A stretch of DNA of 64,000 nucleotides. Source: Streptomyces parvulus (lineage in GTDB: Bacteria; Actinomycetota; Actinomycetes; Streptomycetales; Streptomycetaceae). The notes beneath the pieces were generated by a model. The model had not been told where the DNA came from, made no database searches, and saw nothing but the letters and a program-made list of their open reading frames with translations. Made by a program: the position numbers and the translations under genes. The stretch lies in NCBI RefSeq assembly GCF_014648855.1, contig NZ_BMRX01000006.1, forward strand, positions 62,001-126,000, given 5' to 3'. Numbering within the stretch: the first letter of the stretch is position 1; every line of letters starts with the position of its first letter. Shown here one piece after another: positions 46,701 to 57,581 of the stretch.

Positions 46701-48124
46701 ACGAGGCCGTCCTGGACGCGGCCGGCGCCGACCCGGGCTGGACGCAGCTGGAGGGCCTGCCCTTCGAGACCTCCCGCGGCTACGCCGCCGCCGTCGGCCG
46801 GGACGCGGCGGGCGGGCCCGCGACGCTGGTGGTCAAGGGCGCCCCGGAGACGGTCCTGCCGGCCTGCGCCGACCTCCCCTCGCACGCCCAGGACGTGGCG
46901 CAGGCCCTGGCCCGCGACGGGCTGCGCATCATCGCGGTCGCCTCCCGGCCCCTGCGCCGGGGCGAGAAGCCCGCCGAGGTCCTCGAACAGCAGCCGGCGA
47001 AGCTGGAGTTCACCGGGCTGCTCGCGCTGGCCGACGTGCCCCGCGAGACCTCACCGGCACTGGTGCGCGGGCTGCGCGAGGCGGGCGTACGGCCCGTGGT
47101 GCTGACCGGCGACCATCCGCAGACCGCCCACGCCATCGCCGTCGACCTGGGCTGGCCCGAGGACGCGGTGGTGGTCACCGGTGACGAACTCGCCGCCGCC
47201 GACCGCACCGCGCGCTCCCGGATGCTGCGCGACGCCGACGTGGTGGCCCGGGTGGCGCCGGAGCAGAAGCTCCAGGTCGTCGAGTCGCTGCGGGACGCCG
47301 GGCGGGTCGTCGGCATGGTCGGCGACGGCGCCAACGACGCGGCCGCCATCCGCGCCGCCGACATCGGCGTCGGCATCAGCGCCCGCGGCTCGGCCGCCGC
47401 CCGCAACGCCGCCGACCTGGTGGTGACCGGCGACGACCTGCTGGTGCTGGTGGAGGCGGTCCGGGAGGGCCGGGCGCTGTGGCACAGCGTCGCCGACGCC
47501 ATCGCCATCCTGATCGGCGGCAACGCGGGCGAGGTCGGCTTCGGCATCCTCGGCACGGTGCTGAGCGGCTCCTCGCCGCTGTCGACCCGCCAGATGCTGC
47601 TGGTGAACCTCTTCACCGACCTGTTCCCGGCGATGGCGGTCGCGGTGACGCGCACGGGGGACCCCGAACAGGAGGCCGCCGACGCGGGCGCGCCGCTGGG
47701 CGCGGCGGTCCTGGGCGAGCCCCTGCTGCGGCAGATCCGGCACCGGGCGCTGACCACGGCGCTCGGGGCCACGGCGGCCTGGCTGTTCGGCCGCTTCACA
47801 CCGGGCACGGATCGCCGCTCGACGACGATGGCCCTGTGCGCCGTGGTCGGCACCCAGCTCGCCCAGACCCTCGCCGACCGCCGCGACAGCCGCCTGGTCC
47901 AGGTCACGTCCCTGGGCTCGGCCGCCGCGCTGGTCGTCCTGGTGCAGACCCCGGGCGTCAGCCGCCTCTTCGGCTGCACCCCGCTGGGCCCGGTGGCCTG
48001 GACGGGCGTCACGGCGGCGATCGTCCTGGCCCTGGCGGGCCAGCGGGCGCTGCCGGAGGTGGAGGAGGCGGTCCTCAAGTACTGGCCGATGCTGGCGGAA
48101 CGGCTACCGAAGCCGCTGCGCTGA
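43790..48124 (+). CDS. very large P-type cation ATPase (CtpI/CtpH-like)
   Basis: A 1444-aa membrane ATPase, about 500 residues longer than ordinary P-type pumps. The N-terminal 600 residues contain metal-binding-like AEHPDVLVAYWDTGLARLVV and degenerate repeats of the soluble domains. The catalytic half has DESALTGESLPVDKS (A domain), VPEGLPLVATV (M4, Ca2+-type PEGL), CFDKTGTLTEN with phosphorylated Asp915, KGAPETVLPAC (ATP binding), and MVGDGANDAAAIRAADIGVGI. It resembles mycobacterial CtpH/CtpI, whose ion is uncertain. It probably forms an operon with the H1-like gene. Confidence 0.88.
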   Translation: MVGALLTRSQDAVTGFVLAGPRLLARGTAPAVGAAAGAVAGTARAGVRGADFAARAARVARAALPGGAREWRAGSRAHLALSAAGSDEARLAGGTEKVARRVAAAVAEHPDVLVAYWDTGLARLVVTATEEELTDSVVDHATDVAHRHGLAVGDQVDELAHPGDPASVRVAATALGADLLGIAAAVTASRLRLPPSPRLITAVATLLRENPAFRAWLRERMGDHRMDVTLAAANAAVHGAGQSPTSLALDGALRACQLTEAVARTAAFEVVHDQLCAPGRGSLPAAPALRPDPRTSPAQDYAAHASAGSVAGAAATLLVKHDVAEAAEAILAGSPKAARYGPAAFHAVLSAALSRTGVLVRDPGRLRQLEMARTVVLHPSALRVPDDGADPWTEDVLDAARRAGLRVVMVQDPALADFTGLADQVVDARRPLADVVAGLRSEGGVVTVVRPRPEDDASVLAGLLAGDVAVALADADSPVAWGADVIAPQGLADVWRLLRAVPAARAVGRRSQTLARSGAALSGLLVAVGEARGRRRGRPGFIALSGLRHAPVDASAAAALLSGTRAAVGVAMARAPHPRARVAWHALDLDAVRDRLDREGEPAATVAEQAAARLRAVADRAGRVPVLAPAFWSWELARAVRGELDDPLTPVLAVGSAASAILGSVVDALLVVGALDLNALVGGFQRLRAERALSGLLAEQTQKARIFEESGRAGLPRIVDASRLHPGHVIELKTDDVVPADARLLWEDGLEVDESALTGESLPVDKSVDPAPKAPVAERYCMVFEGTTVVAGRARAVVVDTGDHTESARAVALAARTPAAAGVQARLQELTRKALPLTLAGGAAVTGLSLLRGAPVRQAVAGGVSVAVAAVPEGLPLVATVAQLAAARRLSRRGVLVRTPRTLEALGRMDTVCFDKTGTLTENRLRLSRVAGADGTVRRAGDPAAADAVRTAARAVPRLNGDGARPTHATDEAVLDAAGADPGWTQLEGLPFETSRGYAAAVGRDAAGGPATLVVKGAPETVLPACADLPSHAQDVAQALARDGLRIIAVASRPLRRGEKPAEVLEQQPAKLEFTGLLALADVPRETSPALVRGLREAGVRPVVLTGDHPQTAHAIAVDLGWPEDAVVVTGDELAAADRTARSRMLRDADVVARVAPEQKLQVVESLRDAGRVVGMVGDGANDAAAIRAADIGVGISARGSAAARNAADLVVTGDDLLVLVEAVREGRALWHSVADAIAILIGGNAGEVGFGILGTVLSGSSPLSTRQMLLVNLFTDLFPAMAVAVTRTGDPEQEAADAGAPLGAAVLGEPLLRQIRHRALTTALGATAAWLFGRFTPGTDRRSTTMALCAVVGTQLAQTLADRRDSRLVQVTSLGSAAALVVLVQTPGVSRLFGCTPLGPVAWTGVTAAIVLALAGQRALPEVEEAVLKYWPMLAERLPKPLR

Positions 48125-48170
48125 GGCGGGGACGTGGGCGGGTGCGTGGTCGTCTGCGGGTCGGTGGGGG

Positions 48171-48270
48171 CTGGTCGCGCAGTTCCCCGCGCCCCTTTGG
48201 GGGCGGGTGGTGGGCCGGGGGTGAGGGGTGGCCGTGGGGGTTGGTCGCGCAGTTCCCCGCGCCGCTTTGG
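48171..48270. repeat. two copies of a Streptomyces intergenic repeat (about 30 bp)
   Basis: CTGGTCGCGCAGTTCCCCGC... at 48171-48200 and TTGGTCGCGCAGTTCCCCGC... at 48241-48270 match at 28 of 30 positions and are spaced exactly 70 bp apart, each preceded by GTGGGGG. The GCGCAGTTCCCCGCGCCCC sequence is one I recognise as recurring at gene ends in Streptomyces. CCCCTTTGGGG in the first copy can form a small hairpin. They lie between convergent genes and may act in termination. Confidence 0.65.
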
Positions 48271-48293
48271 GGCGCGGGAGGCCGGGGTCGGGG

Positions 48294-49748
48294 TCATGCC
48301 CCGGCGCGTGCCGTCTCCCGTTCCTCCGTCGACTCCAGGCGCTCGGCCGTGCGTTCGGCGGTGCGGCGGGCCCAGGGGCCGCTGGTGATCGCGCCCAGGA
48401 CGAGGACCGCGAGGCCGCAGGCGGCCAGGATCCACCAGCCGGGGCGGGCGGCGGAGACGAAGGTGTCCCGGTACGAGGAGGCGCCCACGCCCGTCGCCAG
48501 GACCGCGCCGACCACCGCGACGCCCAGCGTCTGGCCCAGCTGGCGGCTGGTGGAGGCGACGGCGGCGGCCACCCCGGCCTGGGCGCGGGGCATGCCGGAG
48601 ACGGCCGTGTTGGTGATCGGCGCGTTCACGAAGCCGAAGCCGACGCCGAACAGGACGTAGCCGAGGAACAGGGTGACGTCGGAGGTCTCCGCCTCGAACG
48701 CCGCGAACAGCACGCCGCTCGCGGTCAGCGCCCCGCCCGCGACCAGCAGCGGCAGCCGCGGCCCCCGGCTGCCGACCAGCCGTCCGGACAGCGGGGCGCA
48801 CAGGAAGGTCGGGACGGCCATCGGCAGCATCCACAGCCCGGCCTCCAGCGCGCTCAGCCCGCGCACGTTCTGGAGGTACAGCGTGGACAGGAACAGGAAG
48901 CCGCCCAGCGCCGCGAACGCGCTGACGGCTATGACCGTGGCACCGCTGAACGGAGCCGACCGGAAGAAGCGCAGCTCGATCAGCGGTTCCGCGCGCCGCG
49001 GCTCGTGCAGGAGCAGGCCGGCCAGCGCCACGCACGCGAGGACCGCGAACGGCAGCACCGCCGTGAACCCCGCGTTCGGCGCCTCGATGATCGCGTACGT
49101 CAGCGAGCCGAACAGCACGATCACCAGCAGCTGGCCCAGCGGGTCGGGCCGGCGGGCCCTCGGCGCCCGGGACTCGGGGACGAAGCGCAGGGTGAGCAGC
49201 AGCGCCGTGAGGCCCACCGGGAGGTTGACCCAGAAGATCGAGCGCCAGCCGACCGACTCGACCAGCACCCCGCCCACCAGCGGCCCGGCGGCCATGGAGA
49301 TGCCGACCACCGCGCCCCACACCCCGATCGCACGGGCGCGCTCGCGGGGGTCGGTGAAGGTGTTGGTGATGATCGACATGGCGACCGGATTGAGCATCGA
49401 ACCGCCCACCGCCTGGACCATCCGGAAGACGACCAGCGAGGACAGGTCGGGCGCCAGGGAGCACAGCAGCGAGCCCAGCGTGAAGACCACCAGGCCGGTC
49501 ATGAAGACCCGTTTGCGCCCGATCCGGTCGGCGGTGGACCCGGCCAGCATCAGCAGCGCGGCCAGCACGAGCGTGTACGCGTCGACCGCCCACTGGAGCC
49601 CGGAGGTGCTCGCGTGCAGATCGCGCTGCACGGCGGGGAGGGCGACGTTGAGGATCGTGTTGTCGATGCTCACGATCAGCAGGCTCATGCAGCAGATGGC
49701 GAGCACGAGCATGCGTCGGCGGTGGGTGAGCTCCGGCATGACCGCCAT
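48294..49748 (-). CDS. MFS transporter, DHA2 (EmrB/QacA) family
   Basis: A 484-aa membrane protein with about 14 hydrophobic segments. SIDNTILNVALPAVQRDL (motif D1), GSTADRIGRKRVFMTGL (motif A) and the conserved GPLVGGVLVESVGWRSIFW region (motif C, in part) identify a proton-coupled drug exporter. ATG 49748; the promoter region shared with dusB is unusually AT-rich. No regulator is adjacent. The substrate is unknown. Confidence 0.9.
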   Translation of the reverse strand: MAVMPELTHRRRMLVLAICCMSLLIVSIDNTILNVALPAVQRDLHASTSGLQWAVDAYTLVLAALLMLAGSTADRIGRKRVFMTGLVVFTLGSLLCSLAPDLSSLVVFRMVQAVGGSMLNPVAMSIITNTFTDPRERARAIGVWGAVVGISMAAGPLVGGVLVESVGWRSIFWVNLPVGLTALLLTLRFVPESRAPRARRPDPLGQLLVIVLFGSLTYAIIEAPNAGFTAVLPFAVLACVALAGLLLHEPRRAEPLIELRFFRSAPFSGATVIAVSAFAALGGFLFLSTLYLQNVRGLSALEAGLWMLPMAVPTFLCAPLSGRLVGSRGPRLPLLVAGGALTASGVLFAAFEAETSDVTLFLGYVLFGVGFGFVNAPITNTAVSGMPRAQAGVAAAVASTSRQLGQTLGVAVVGAVLATGVGASSYRDTFVSAARPGWWILAACGLAVLVLGAITSGPWARRTAERTAERLESTEERETARAGA

Positions 49749-49846
49749 CGTACGCCCGTTTCGATAGTGCGGCTAACTAATGACCAATACATGATCTCCG
49801 GCCCGGGGCCCGTCGAGCACCGCCCCGCGTACGTGACAATGGAGGA

Positions 49847-51013
49847 ATGTCCACGCTCACCACGCCCGCCCCCGCAGCCACCGCCCCGCCGCTGCGGGTC
49901 GGCCCGCACACCGTCGCGCCGCCCGTCGTGCTGGCCCCGATGGCCGGCATCACCAACGCGCCCTTCCGCACCCTGTGCAGGGAGTTCAGCGGCGGCAAGG
50001 GCCTGTTCGTGAGCGAGATGATCACGACCCGGGCGCTGGTCGAGCGCAATGAGAAGACCATGCAGCTGATCCACTTCGACGCGACCGAGACCCCGCGCTC
50101 GATCCAGCTGTACGGCGTGGACCCGGTGACCGTCGGCAAGGCCGTCCGCATGATCGCGGAGGAGGGCCTCGCCGACCACATCGACCTGAACTTCGGGTGC
50201 CCCGTGCCCAAGGTGACCCGCAAGGGCGGCGGCTCGGCCCTCCCGTACAAGCGCAACCTGCTGCGCGCCATCGTCCGCGAGGCCGTCACCGGCGCCGGCG
50301 ACCTGCCCGTCACCATGAAGATGCGCAAGGGCATCGACGACGACCACCTCACCTTCCTCGACGCCGGCCGCATCGCCGTCGAGGAGGGCGTGAGCGCCAT
50401 CGCCCTGCACGGCCGCACCACCGCCCAGCACTACGGCGGCACCGCCGACTGGGACGCCATCGCGCGCCTCAAGGAGCACGTCCCGGAGATCCCGGTGCTC
50501 GGCAACGGCGACATCTGGTGCGCCGAGGACGCGCTGCGGATGGTGCGCGAGACCGGCTGCGACGGCGTGGTCGTCGGCCGCGGCTGCCTGGGGCGGCCGT
50601 GGCTCTTCGCCGACCTGGTCGCCGCCTTCGAGGGCCGCACCGGCTCCTTCGCCCGGCCCGCCCTGCGCGAGGTGGCCGACGTCATGGTCCGGCACGCCAC
50701 GCTGCTGGGGGAGTGGATCGGCGACGAGGCGCGCGGCGTCATCGACTTCCGCAAGCACGTCGCCTGGTACCTCAAGGGCTTCGCGGTCGGCTCCGAGATG
50801 CGCAAGCGGCTCGCGATCACCTCCTCCCTGGAGGCACTGCGTGCCGGGCTGGACGAGCTGGACCTCGACCAGCCCTGGCCGGCCGGCGCCGACGGCCCGC
50901 GCGGCCGCACCTCCGGCAACAACCGGGTGGTCCTGCCCGACGGCTGGCTGAAGGACCCGTACGACTGCGCGGGCGTCGGCGAGGACGCGGAGCTGGACAC
51001 CTCCGGCGGCTGA
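49847..51013 (+). CDS. dusB: tRNA-dihydrouridine synthase (DusB-like)
   Basis: A 388-aa FMN-dependent reductase converting uridine to dihydrouridine in tRNA. VLAPMAGITNAPFRTLC opens the TIM barrel; NFGCPVPKVTRKGGGSAL contains the catalytic Cys118; LHGRTTAQHYGG and VLGNGDIW are the later FMN-binding loops. ATG 49847 has GGAGGA upstream. Its stop is followed immediately by the stop of the convergent sulfatase gene, with no intergenic space. Confidence 0.93.
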   Translation: MSTLTTPAPAATAPPLRVGPHTVAPPVVLAPMAGITNAPFRTLCREFSGGKGLFVSEMITTRALVERNEKTMQLIHFDATETPRSIQLYGVDPVTVGKAVRMIAEEGLADHIDLNFGCPVPKVTRKGGGSALPYKRNLLRAIVREAVTGAGDLPVTMKMRKGIDDDHLTFLDAGRIAVEEGVSAIALHGRTTAQHYGGTADWDAIARLKEHVPEIPVLGNGDIWCAEDALRMVRETGCDGVVVGRGCLGRPWLFADLVAAFEGRTGSFARPALREVADVMVRHATLLGEWIGDEARGVIDFRKHVAWYLKGFAVGSEMRKRLAITSSLEALRAGLDELDLDQPWPAGADGPRGRTSGNNRVVLPDGWLKDPYDCAGVGEDAELDTSGG

Positions 51014-52900
51014 TCACTCCCCGGTCGGGTGCGGCGTGGAGCCGTACGCCGTCAGGAAGCGGTCGCGGAAGGAACTCATCCGCCACACCGGAGCGTCCTC
51101 GGCGGGCTTCAGCCCCTCGGTCCAGTTCCAGTCGTCGATCGCGTCGAGCACCTTCGGGTCCTTGGCGACCACCGACACCGGGACGTCCCGGCTCGCGCCG
51201 TCCCCGCTGACCCGCGCGAGCGGCTGGTGGTCGCCGAGGAAGACCAGGACCGTGTCGTCGGTGCCGTAGCGCTCCAGCCACTGGGTCAGGCTGGTCACCG
51301 AGTACGCGACCGACTTGCCGTACTCCTCCTTGGAGCGGGTGGAGTCCGCGATGATGTCGGACGCCTCCACCCCGGACGCCTCGATGCCGTCGTAGACCGA
51401 CCCGTCGCCGACCTCGTCCCAGCCGACCATCCTCGGCAGGGGGGCCCACGGCTGGTGGCTGGAGGTGAGGATCACCTCCGCCATCAGCGGCCGGTCCCGC
51501 TTCCTGCCGTGCTCCAGGCGCTGGAACGCCTCCAGCGCGTACTGGTCCGGCATGGTGGACCAGCTGAACTTCGGCCCCCGGTAGCCCAGGTCGAAGGCGT
51601 CGTAGACCTTGTCGAGGCCGTGCCACTCCGCCTCCGGCCACGCCTTCTGCACGCCCGGCATCACCCCCACCGTGTCCCACTCCCCGGTCTCGCGGAACGC
51701 CTTGGTGAGGGTGAGGTGGTCGCCGGCGGTGACGGTGCGGTACCGCTGCTGGTTGTCCACCCACAGCCCCGACAGGAACGTGGAGTGGCCGAGCCAGCTG
51801 CTGCCGCCGTACGTCGCCGACGTCAGCCAGCCGCTCTTCGCCCGGAAGCCCTTCGCGGCCAGCGCCTTCGTGCCCGCGTCCAGGGTCCGGCCGACGCCCG
51901 GCGCCGTCACCGGGTCCTCGATGGCGCTGCGGCCGTAGCTCTCGATGAACGTGAAGACCATGTCCTTGCCGCGCAGGTCCGGCACCAGCTGCGCGCCGGG
52001 GGTCGCCCCGAACCGGTCCGCCTTCGCCTCCTTCGCGAACGCCGCCTCGTCGCGCAGCGTGTCCACCACCCGGTGCGCCTGCGCCTCCAGCGCGCCCGAG
52101 GCGCTCCGGGTGGCGACCGGCACGCCGAAGGTCTGCACGCCGAGCGCGACGCAGGTCATCCACACGGTGGCCGCCGTCAACGCGCCCCTGGCCGCCCGCT
52201 CACGGTGCGCGGCGAGCAGTTCGCCGAGCCGTACCGCAGCCAGGGCCATCACCACCAGCACCAGCACGACCAGCACCACGGCGCCCACGGCCGCCCAGGC
52301 CGCCGCCGCGCCGCCCATCGAGTCCGCCACGTACGCCTGGGCGTCGTCGAGCAGCCCCCAGTCCAGGACGACGTTGAAGCCCCGCCCCAGGTACTCGGTG
52401 AAGCCCATGTCGAGCAGGTTCAGCACGGTCAGCACGCCCAGGCCGAGGCCGAAGAGCGCCGCCGCCACCCGGCGTGCGGCGCGCGGCAGGCAGAGCAGCA
52501 GCACCGCCGCGATGACGGCCTCCGCCGGGATCCGCGCGAACCGGTTGGGCTCCAGGGCGACGAGGGTGTTGGGCAGCAGCAGCGCCCCGAGCACCAGCAC
52601 GGCGGCGAGGACGGTCGTCGTGCGGCGCAGGACGAGGGCGGCGCGGGGGTGACGGGTGCGCCAGGTCCGCCAGGTCGCGCGGCGGGCCGGGCGGGGCGCG
52701 TCGGACGGGCCGGCGGTGCGGGCGGCGGGTTCGGCGGCCGGGGCGGCCTCGACGGCCTCCCCGGGGTCCTCGGGCTCGACCACGTCGGGCTCGTGGGGTT
52801 CGTCCGGTTCTCGCCCCTCGGGCGCCTCGTCCGGCGTGTCCTCCTCGTGCGGCTCATCGGCCGGGGTCGGTGGCTGACGAAAGCGCGTGAAGACGGGCAC
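51014..52900 (-). CDS. membrane-bound sulfatase/LTA synthase-like protein
   Basis: A 628-aa protein: an acidic, Pro/Glu-rich cytosolic N-terminus (about 1-75), five membrane segments (about 85-260) and an extracellular sulfatase-fold domain. FTFIESYGRSAIED holds the region of the catalytic Thr/Ser (here Ser in ESYGRS), HSTFLSGLW and ILTSSHQPW are family segments, and FLGDHQPLA carries the metal-binding Asp/His. Related proteins transfer glycerol- or ethanolamine-phosphate to wall or lipid acceptors. GTG 52900 is chosen with AGGACC upstream; the frame stays open to 53113, across a 29-bp inverted repeat. Confidence 0.82.
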   Translation of the reverse strand: MPVFTRFRQPPTPADEPHEEDTPDEAPEGREPDEPHEPDVVEPEDPGEAVEAAPAAEPAARTAGPSDAPRPARRATWRTWRTRHPRAALVLRRTTTVLAAVLVLGALLLPNTLVALEPNRFARIPAEAVIAAVLLLCLPRAARRVAAALFGLGLGVLTVLNLLDMGFTEYLGRGFNVVLDWGLLDDAQAYVADSMGGAAAAWAAVGAVVLVVLVLVVMALAAVRLGELLAAHRERAARGALTAATVWMTCVALGVQTFGVPVATRSASGALEAQAHRVVDTLRDEAAFAKEAKADRFGATPGAQLVPDLRGKDMVFTFIESYGRSAIEDPVTAPGVGRTLDAGTKALAAKGFRAKSGWLTSATYGGSSWLGHSTFLSGLWVDNQQRYRTVTAGDHLTLTKAFRETGEWDTVGVMPGVQKAWPEAEWHGLDKVYDAFDLGYRGPKFSWSTMPDQYALEAFQRLEHGRKRDRPLMAEVILTSSHQPWAPLPRMVGWDEVGDGSVYDGIEASGVEASDIIADSTRSKEEYGKSVAYSVTSLTQWLERYGTDDTVLVFLGDHQPLARVSGDGASRDVPVSVVAKDPKVLDAIDDWNWTEGLKPAEDAPVWRMSSFRDRFLTAYGSTPHPTGE

Positions 52901-53100
52901 CCGGAGGTCCTTCCGTACGAATCCCGGTGAACGGCGGGCCCGGCGAGGGGGCCGGACCCGCCGCAGTGACGTACGGACGCGGCGAGCGGTCCGTTCACCC
53001 GTCCGCATGGTGAAAAACGGCGGGCTGTGGCAGCGTGATTCTCGCCACCTCTGATAAGGGGCGCGCTCAGATGAGCGGATCTTGGGCGACTCCACTTCTC

Positions 53101-53129
53101 CAAGGTGTGGCACTCAGTGCCACACCTTG
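53101..53129. promoter_or_regulatory. 29-bp perfect inverted repeat, probable operator
   Basis: CAAGGTGTGGCACT-C-AGTGCCACACCTTG has perfect 14-bp arms around one base. It is 200 bp upstream of the sulfatase start and 251 bp upstream of ppdK. The single-base centre argues for a DNA-binding dimer rather than a terminator. I cannot name the regulator. Confidence 0.6.
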
Positions 53130-53305
53130 ATCGTTCATCGATCGAACTCAGACGTGGAGATTGCCGCTCATGTGAGCGAGATGCTGGACCCTGGCGGGTT
53201 CATTCGTTCAAGAAGTGAAAACACAAGCTCTCGGTCGCTTGCCAAGCCTTGACTTTCGATCCGCTGGCGGACGGGTGGTTACAGGCGCATGACGCACACG
53301 TGGAC

Positions 53306-53332
53306 GTACCCAGGAGCCTTTGATCTGGGTAC
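53306..53332 (+). promoter_or_regulatory. inverted repeat in the ppdK leader
   Basis: GTACCCAG (53306-53313) and CTGGGTAC (53325-53332) are perfect 8-bp arms with an 11-nt loop, ending 48 bp before the ppdK GTG. TACATT at 53330-53335 resembles a -10 element, so the repeat could be an operator over the promoter or an RNA hairpin. Confidence 0.4.
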
Positions 53333-53380
53333 ATTCCTCGCCGTCAGGGCAGCCACCGCGTCCTCGAGGAGTCGAGACCC

Positions 53381-56110
<2,730 letters not shown>

Positions 56111-56192
56111 CCGACCCGGACGAAGACCCCGGAGCCGCCGTCTGTCACCCGACCACCCTCACCGATCGGCGGCGGCTCCGGCCCACGGGAGA

Positions 56193-56221
56193 AGGCGGCA
56201 CCCTGTGCGGGGGTGCCGCCT
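56193..56221 (+). terminator. hairpin terminator after ppdK
   Basis: AGGCGGCACCC-tgtgcgg-GGGTGCCGCCT is an 11-bp perfect stem with a 7-nt loop, 83 nt after the ppdK stop, extendable by GAGA/TCTC with a one-base bulge. Confidence 0.7.
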
Positions 56222-56350
56222 CTCCGCGTTCACCCGGTGTTTGTGACGCGTTCCATGGTGTGAATCCCTGTGAGGTGAGCAGCAGCACGCTGTCAGCGAA
56301 GTTTGAGATCCCCGGCAGCGGACAGCGGCCCACACCGGAACGGTGGTTGG

Positions 56351-57553
56351 ATGACCTCGACGGATCACAGGGAACCGGCCGGCACGACCGCCACGCGCGG
56401 CGGCGAGACCGCTTCCGGTGTGCCGGCACCCCGGGCCGCCGCCGGGGCGAGAGTGCCCGAGGCGGGTCCCCCCGTCCGCAGGGACCGGCTCGCGGCGCTG
56501 GACGGACTGCGGTTCCTGGCCGCCCTGGCCGTGGTCTTCTTCCACTTCGTCGGCCAGGCGCCGTCCACGATGCAGACCATCTGGGACCGCCCCGTGCAGG
56601 ACGTGTTCCCGGTGGCGCACGGCTACTTCGCCTTCGGGCGGCTCGGCGTCGAGCTGTTCTTCCTGATCAGCGGCTTCGTCATCTGCATGAGCGCGTGGGG
56701 CCGCACCCCGCGTGACTTCTTCATCTCCCGCGTCACCCGGCTCTACCCGATGTACTGGGCGGCCGTCGCGATCACCGCGTGCGTGATCTTCTTCGCCGAC
56801 AACCCCTTCGGGCACCCGTCGCCGCGCGTGCTGTTCGCGAACCTGACGATGCTCCAGACGCCGCTCGGGGTGGAGCACCTGGACTCGGTCTACTGGACGC
56901 TCTGGCCGGAGATGTGCTTCTACCTCACCTTCGCGGTCGTGGTGTGGAAGGGCCTGACCTACCAGCGCGTGGTGATCTACTGCGGGCTGTGGACGGTCGC
57001 CGCCGTGCTGGCCCCCAGCGCCGACATCCGGCTGCTGACCCTGCTGGTCAACCCGCCCTCCGCGCCGTACTTCATCGCCGGCATGGCCTTCTACCTGATG
57101 TACCGCTACCGGCCGACGCCGCTGCTCTGGGGCATCGTCGCCATGTCGTGGCTGGTGGCGCTGCACTACCTGCTGACGCCCGACGGGGGCCGCCTGAACT
57201 GGGACTCCTGGTCGCCGTGGCGCGGCTGGCTGGTCCTGGTCATCACGGTCTTCTTCCTGCTGATCGCCGCCGTCGCGCTCGGCTGGACCCGGTGGATCCG
57301 CTGGCGCGGGCTGACCGTCGCGGGCACGCTGACCTTCCCGCTGTACCTGCTGCACGACGCCATCGGCGTGAACCTCCTGCACCGCTTCGGAGACCGGGCC
57401 GACCCGTGGGTCGTGGTCGGCGCCACCGTCGTCGCCCTGGTCGCCCTGTCGTACGTCGTGCAGCGGTTCGTGGAGCGCCCGGTGGCCCGGGCCGCGCGGC
57501 GCTGGCTGAGCAGTGCCGCCTTCAGTCTCAAGACACCGGAGCCCCGCCGCTGA
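56351..57553 (+). CDS. membrane acyltransferase family 3 protein
   Basis: A 400-aa integral membrane O-acyltransferase. After 60 hydrophilic residues, DRLAALDGLRFLAALAVVFFHFVG gives the conserved R-x10-H first helix, followed by ELFFLISGFVI and SRVTRLYPMYW (R-x-x-R motif), with about ten hydrophobic segments in total. Relatives acylate sugars, peptidoglycan or macrolides. ATG 56351 is the likely start; 56303 is possible. The target is unknown. The preceding 240 bp contain the ppdK terminator. Confidence 0.88.
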   Translation: MTSTDHREPAGTTATRGGETASGVPAPRAAAGARVPEAGPPVRRDRLAALDGLRFLAALAVVFFHFVGQAPSTMQTIWDRPVQDVFPVAHGYFAFGRLGVELFFLISGFVICMSAWGRTPRDFFISRVTRLYPMYWAAVAITACVIFFADNPFGHPSPRVLFANLTMLQTPLGVEHLDSVYWTLWPEMCFYLTFAVVVWKGLTYQRVVIYCGLWTVAAVLAPSADIRLLTLLVNPPSAPYFIAGMAFYLMYRYRPTPLLWGIVAMSWLVALHYLLTPDGGRLNWDSWSPWRGWLVLVITVFFLLIAAVALGWTRWIRWRGLTVAGTLTFPLYLLHDAIGVNLLHRFGDRADPWVVVGATVVALVALSYVVQRFVERPVARAARRWLSSAAFSLKTPEPRR

Positions 57554-57581
57554 CCGGCGGGGCCCGGCTCCGGTCCGCGGG

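Larger units (their letters stand above)
52901..53380. other. 480-bp intergenic region between sulfatase and ppdK genes
   Basis: This divergent region is less GC-rich than its surroundings. It holds the 29-bp inverted repeat at 53101-53129, shorter symmetric pieces such as GTTCATCGATCGAAC (about 53132-53146) and GCTCATGTGAGC (about 53168-53179), TTGACT at about 53250 as a possible -35, and the 53306-53332 inverted repeat. I see no gene in it that I can support. Confidence 0.6.

Noticed and set aside
46780..49593. 937-codon minus-strand frame
   Set aside because: It is a different frame over the MFS gene and antisense to the P-type ATPase; arginine-rich low-complexity translation.
53008..53113. 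Earlier starts for the sulfatase (ATG 53008, start at 53113)
   Set aside because: No ribosome-binding site, an Arg-rich extension unlike the acidic N-terminus, and the longest version would run through the 29-bp inverted repeat.
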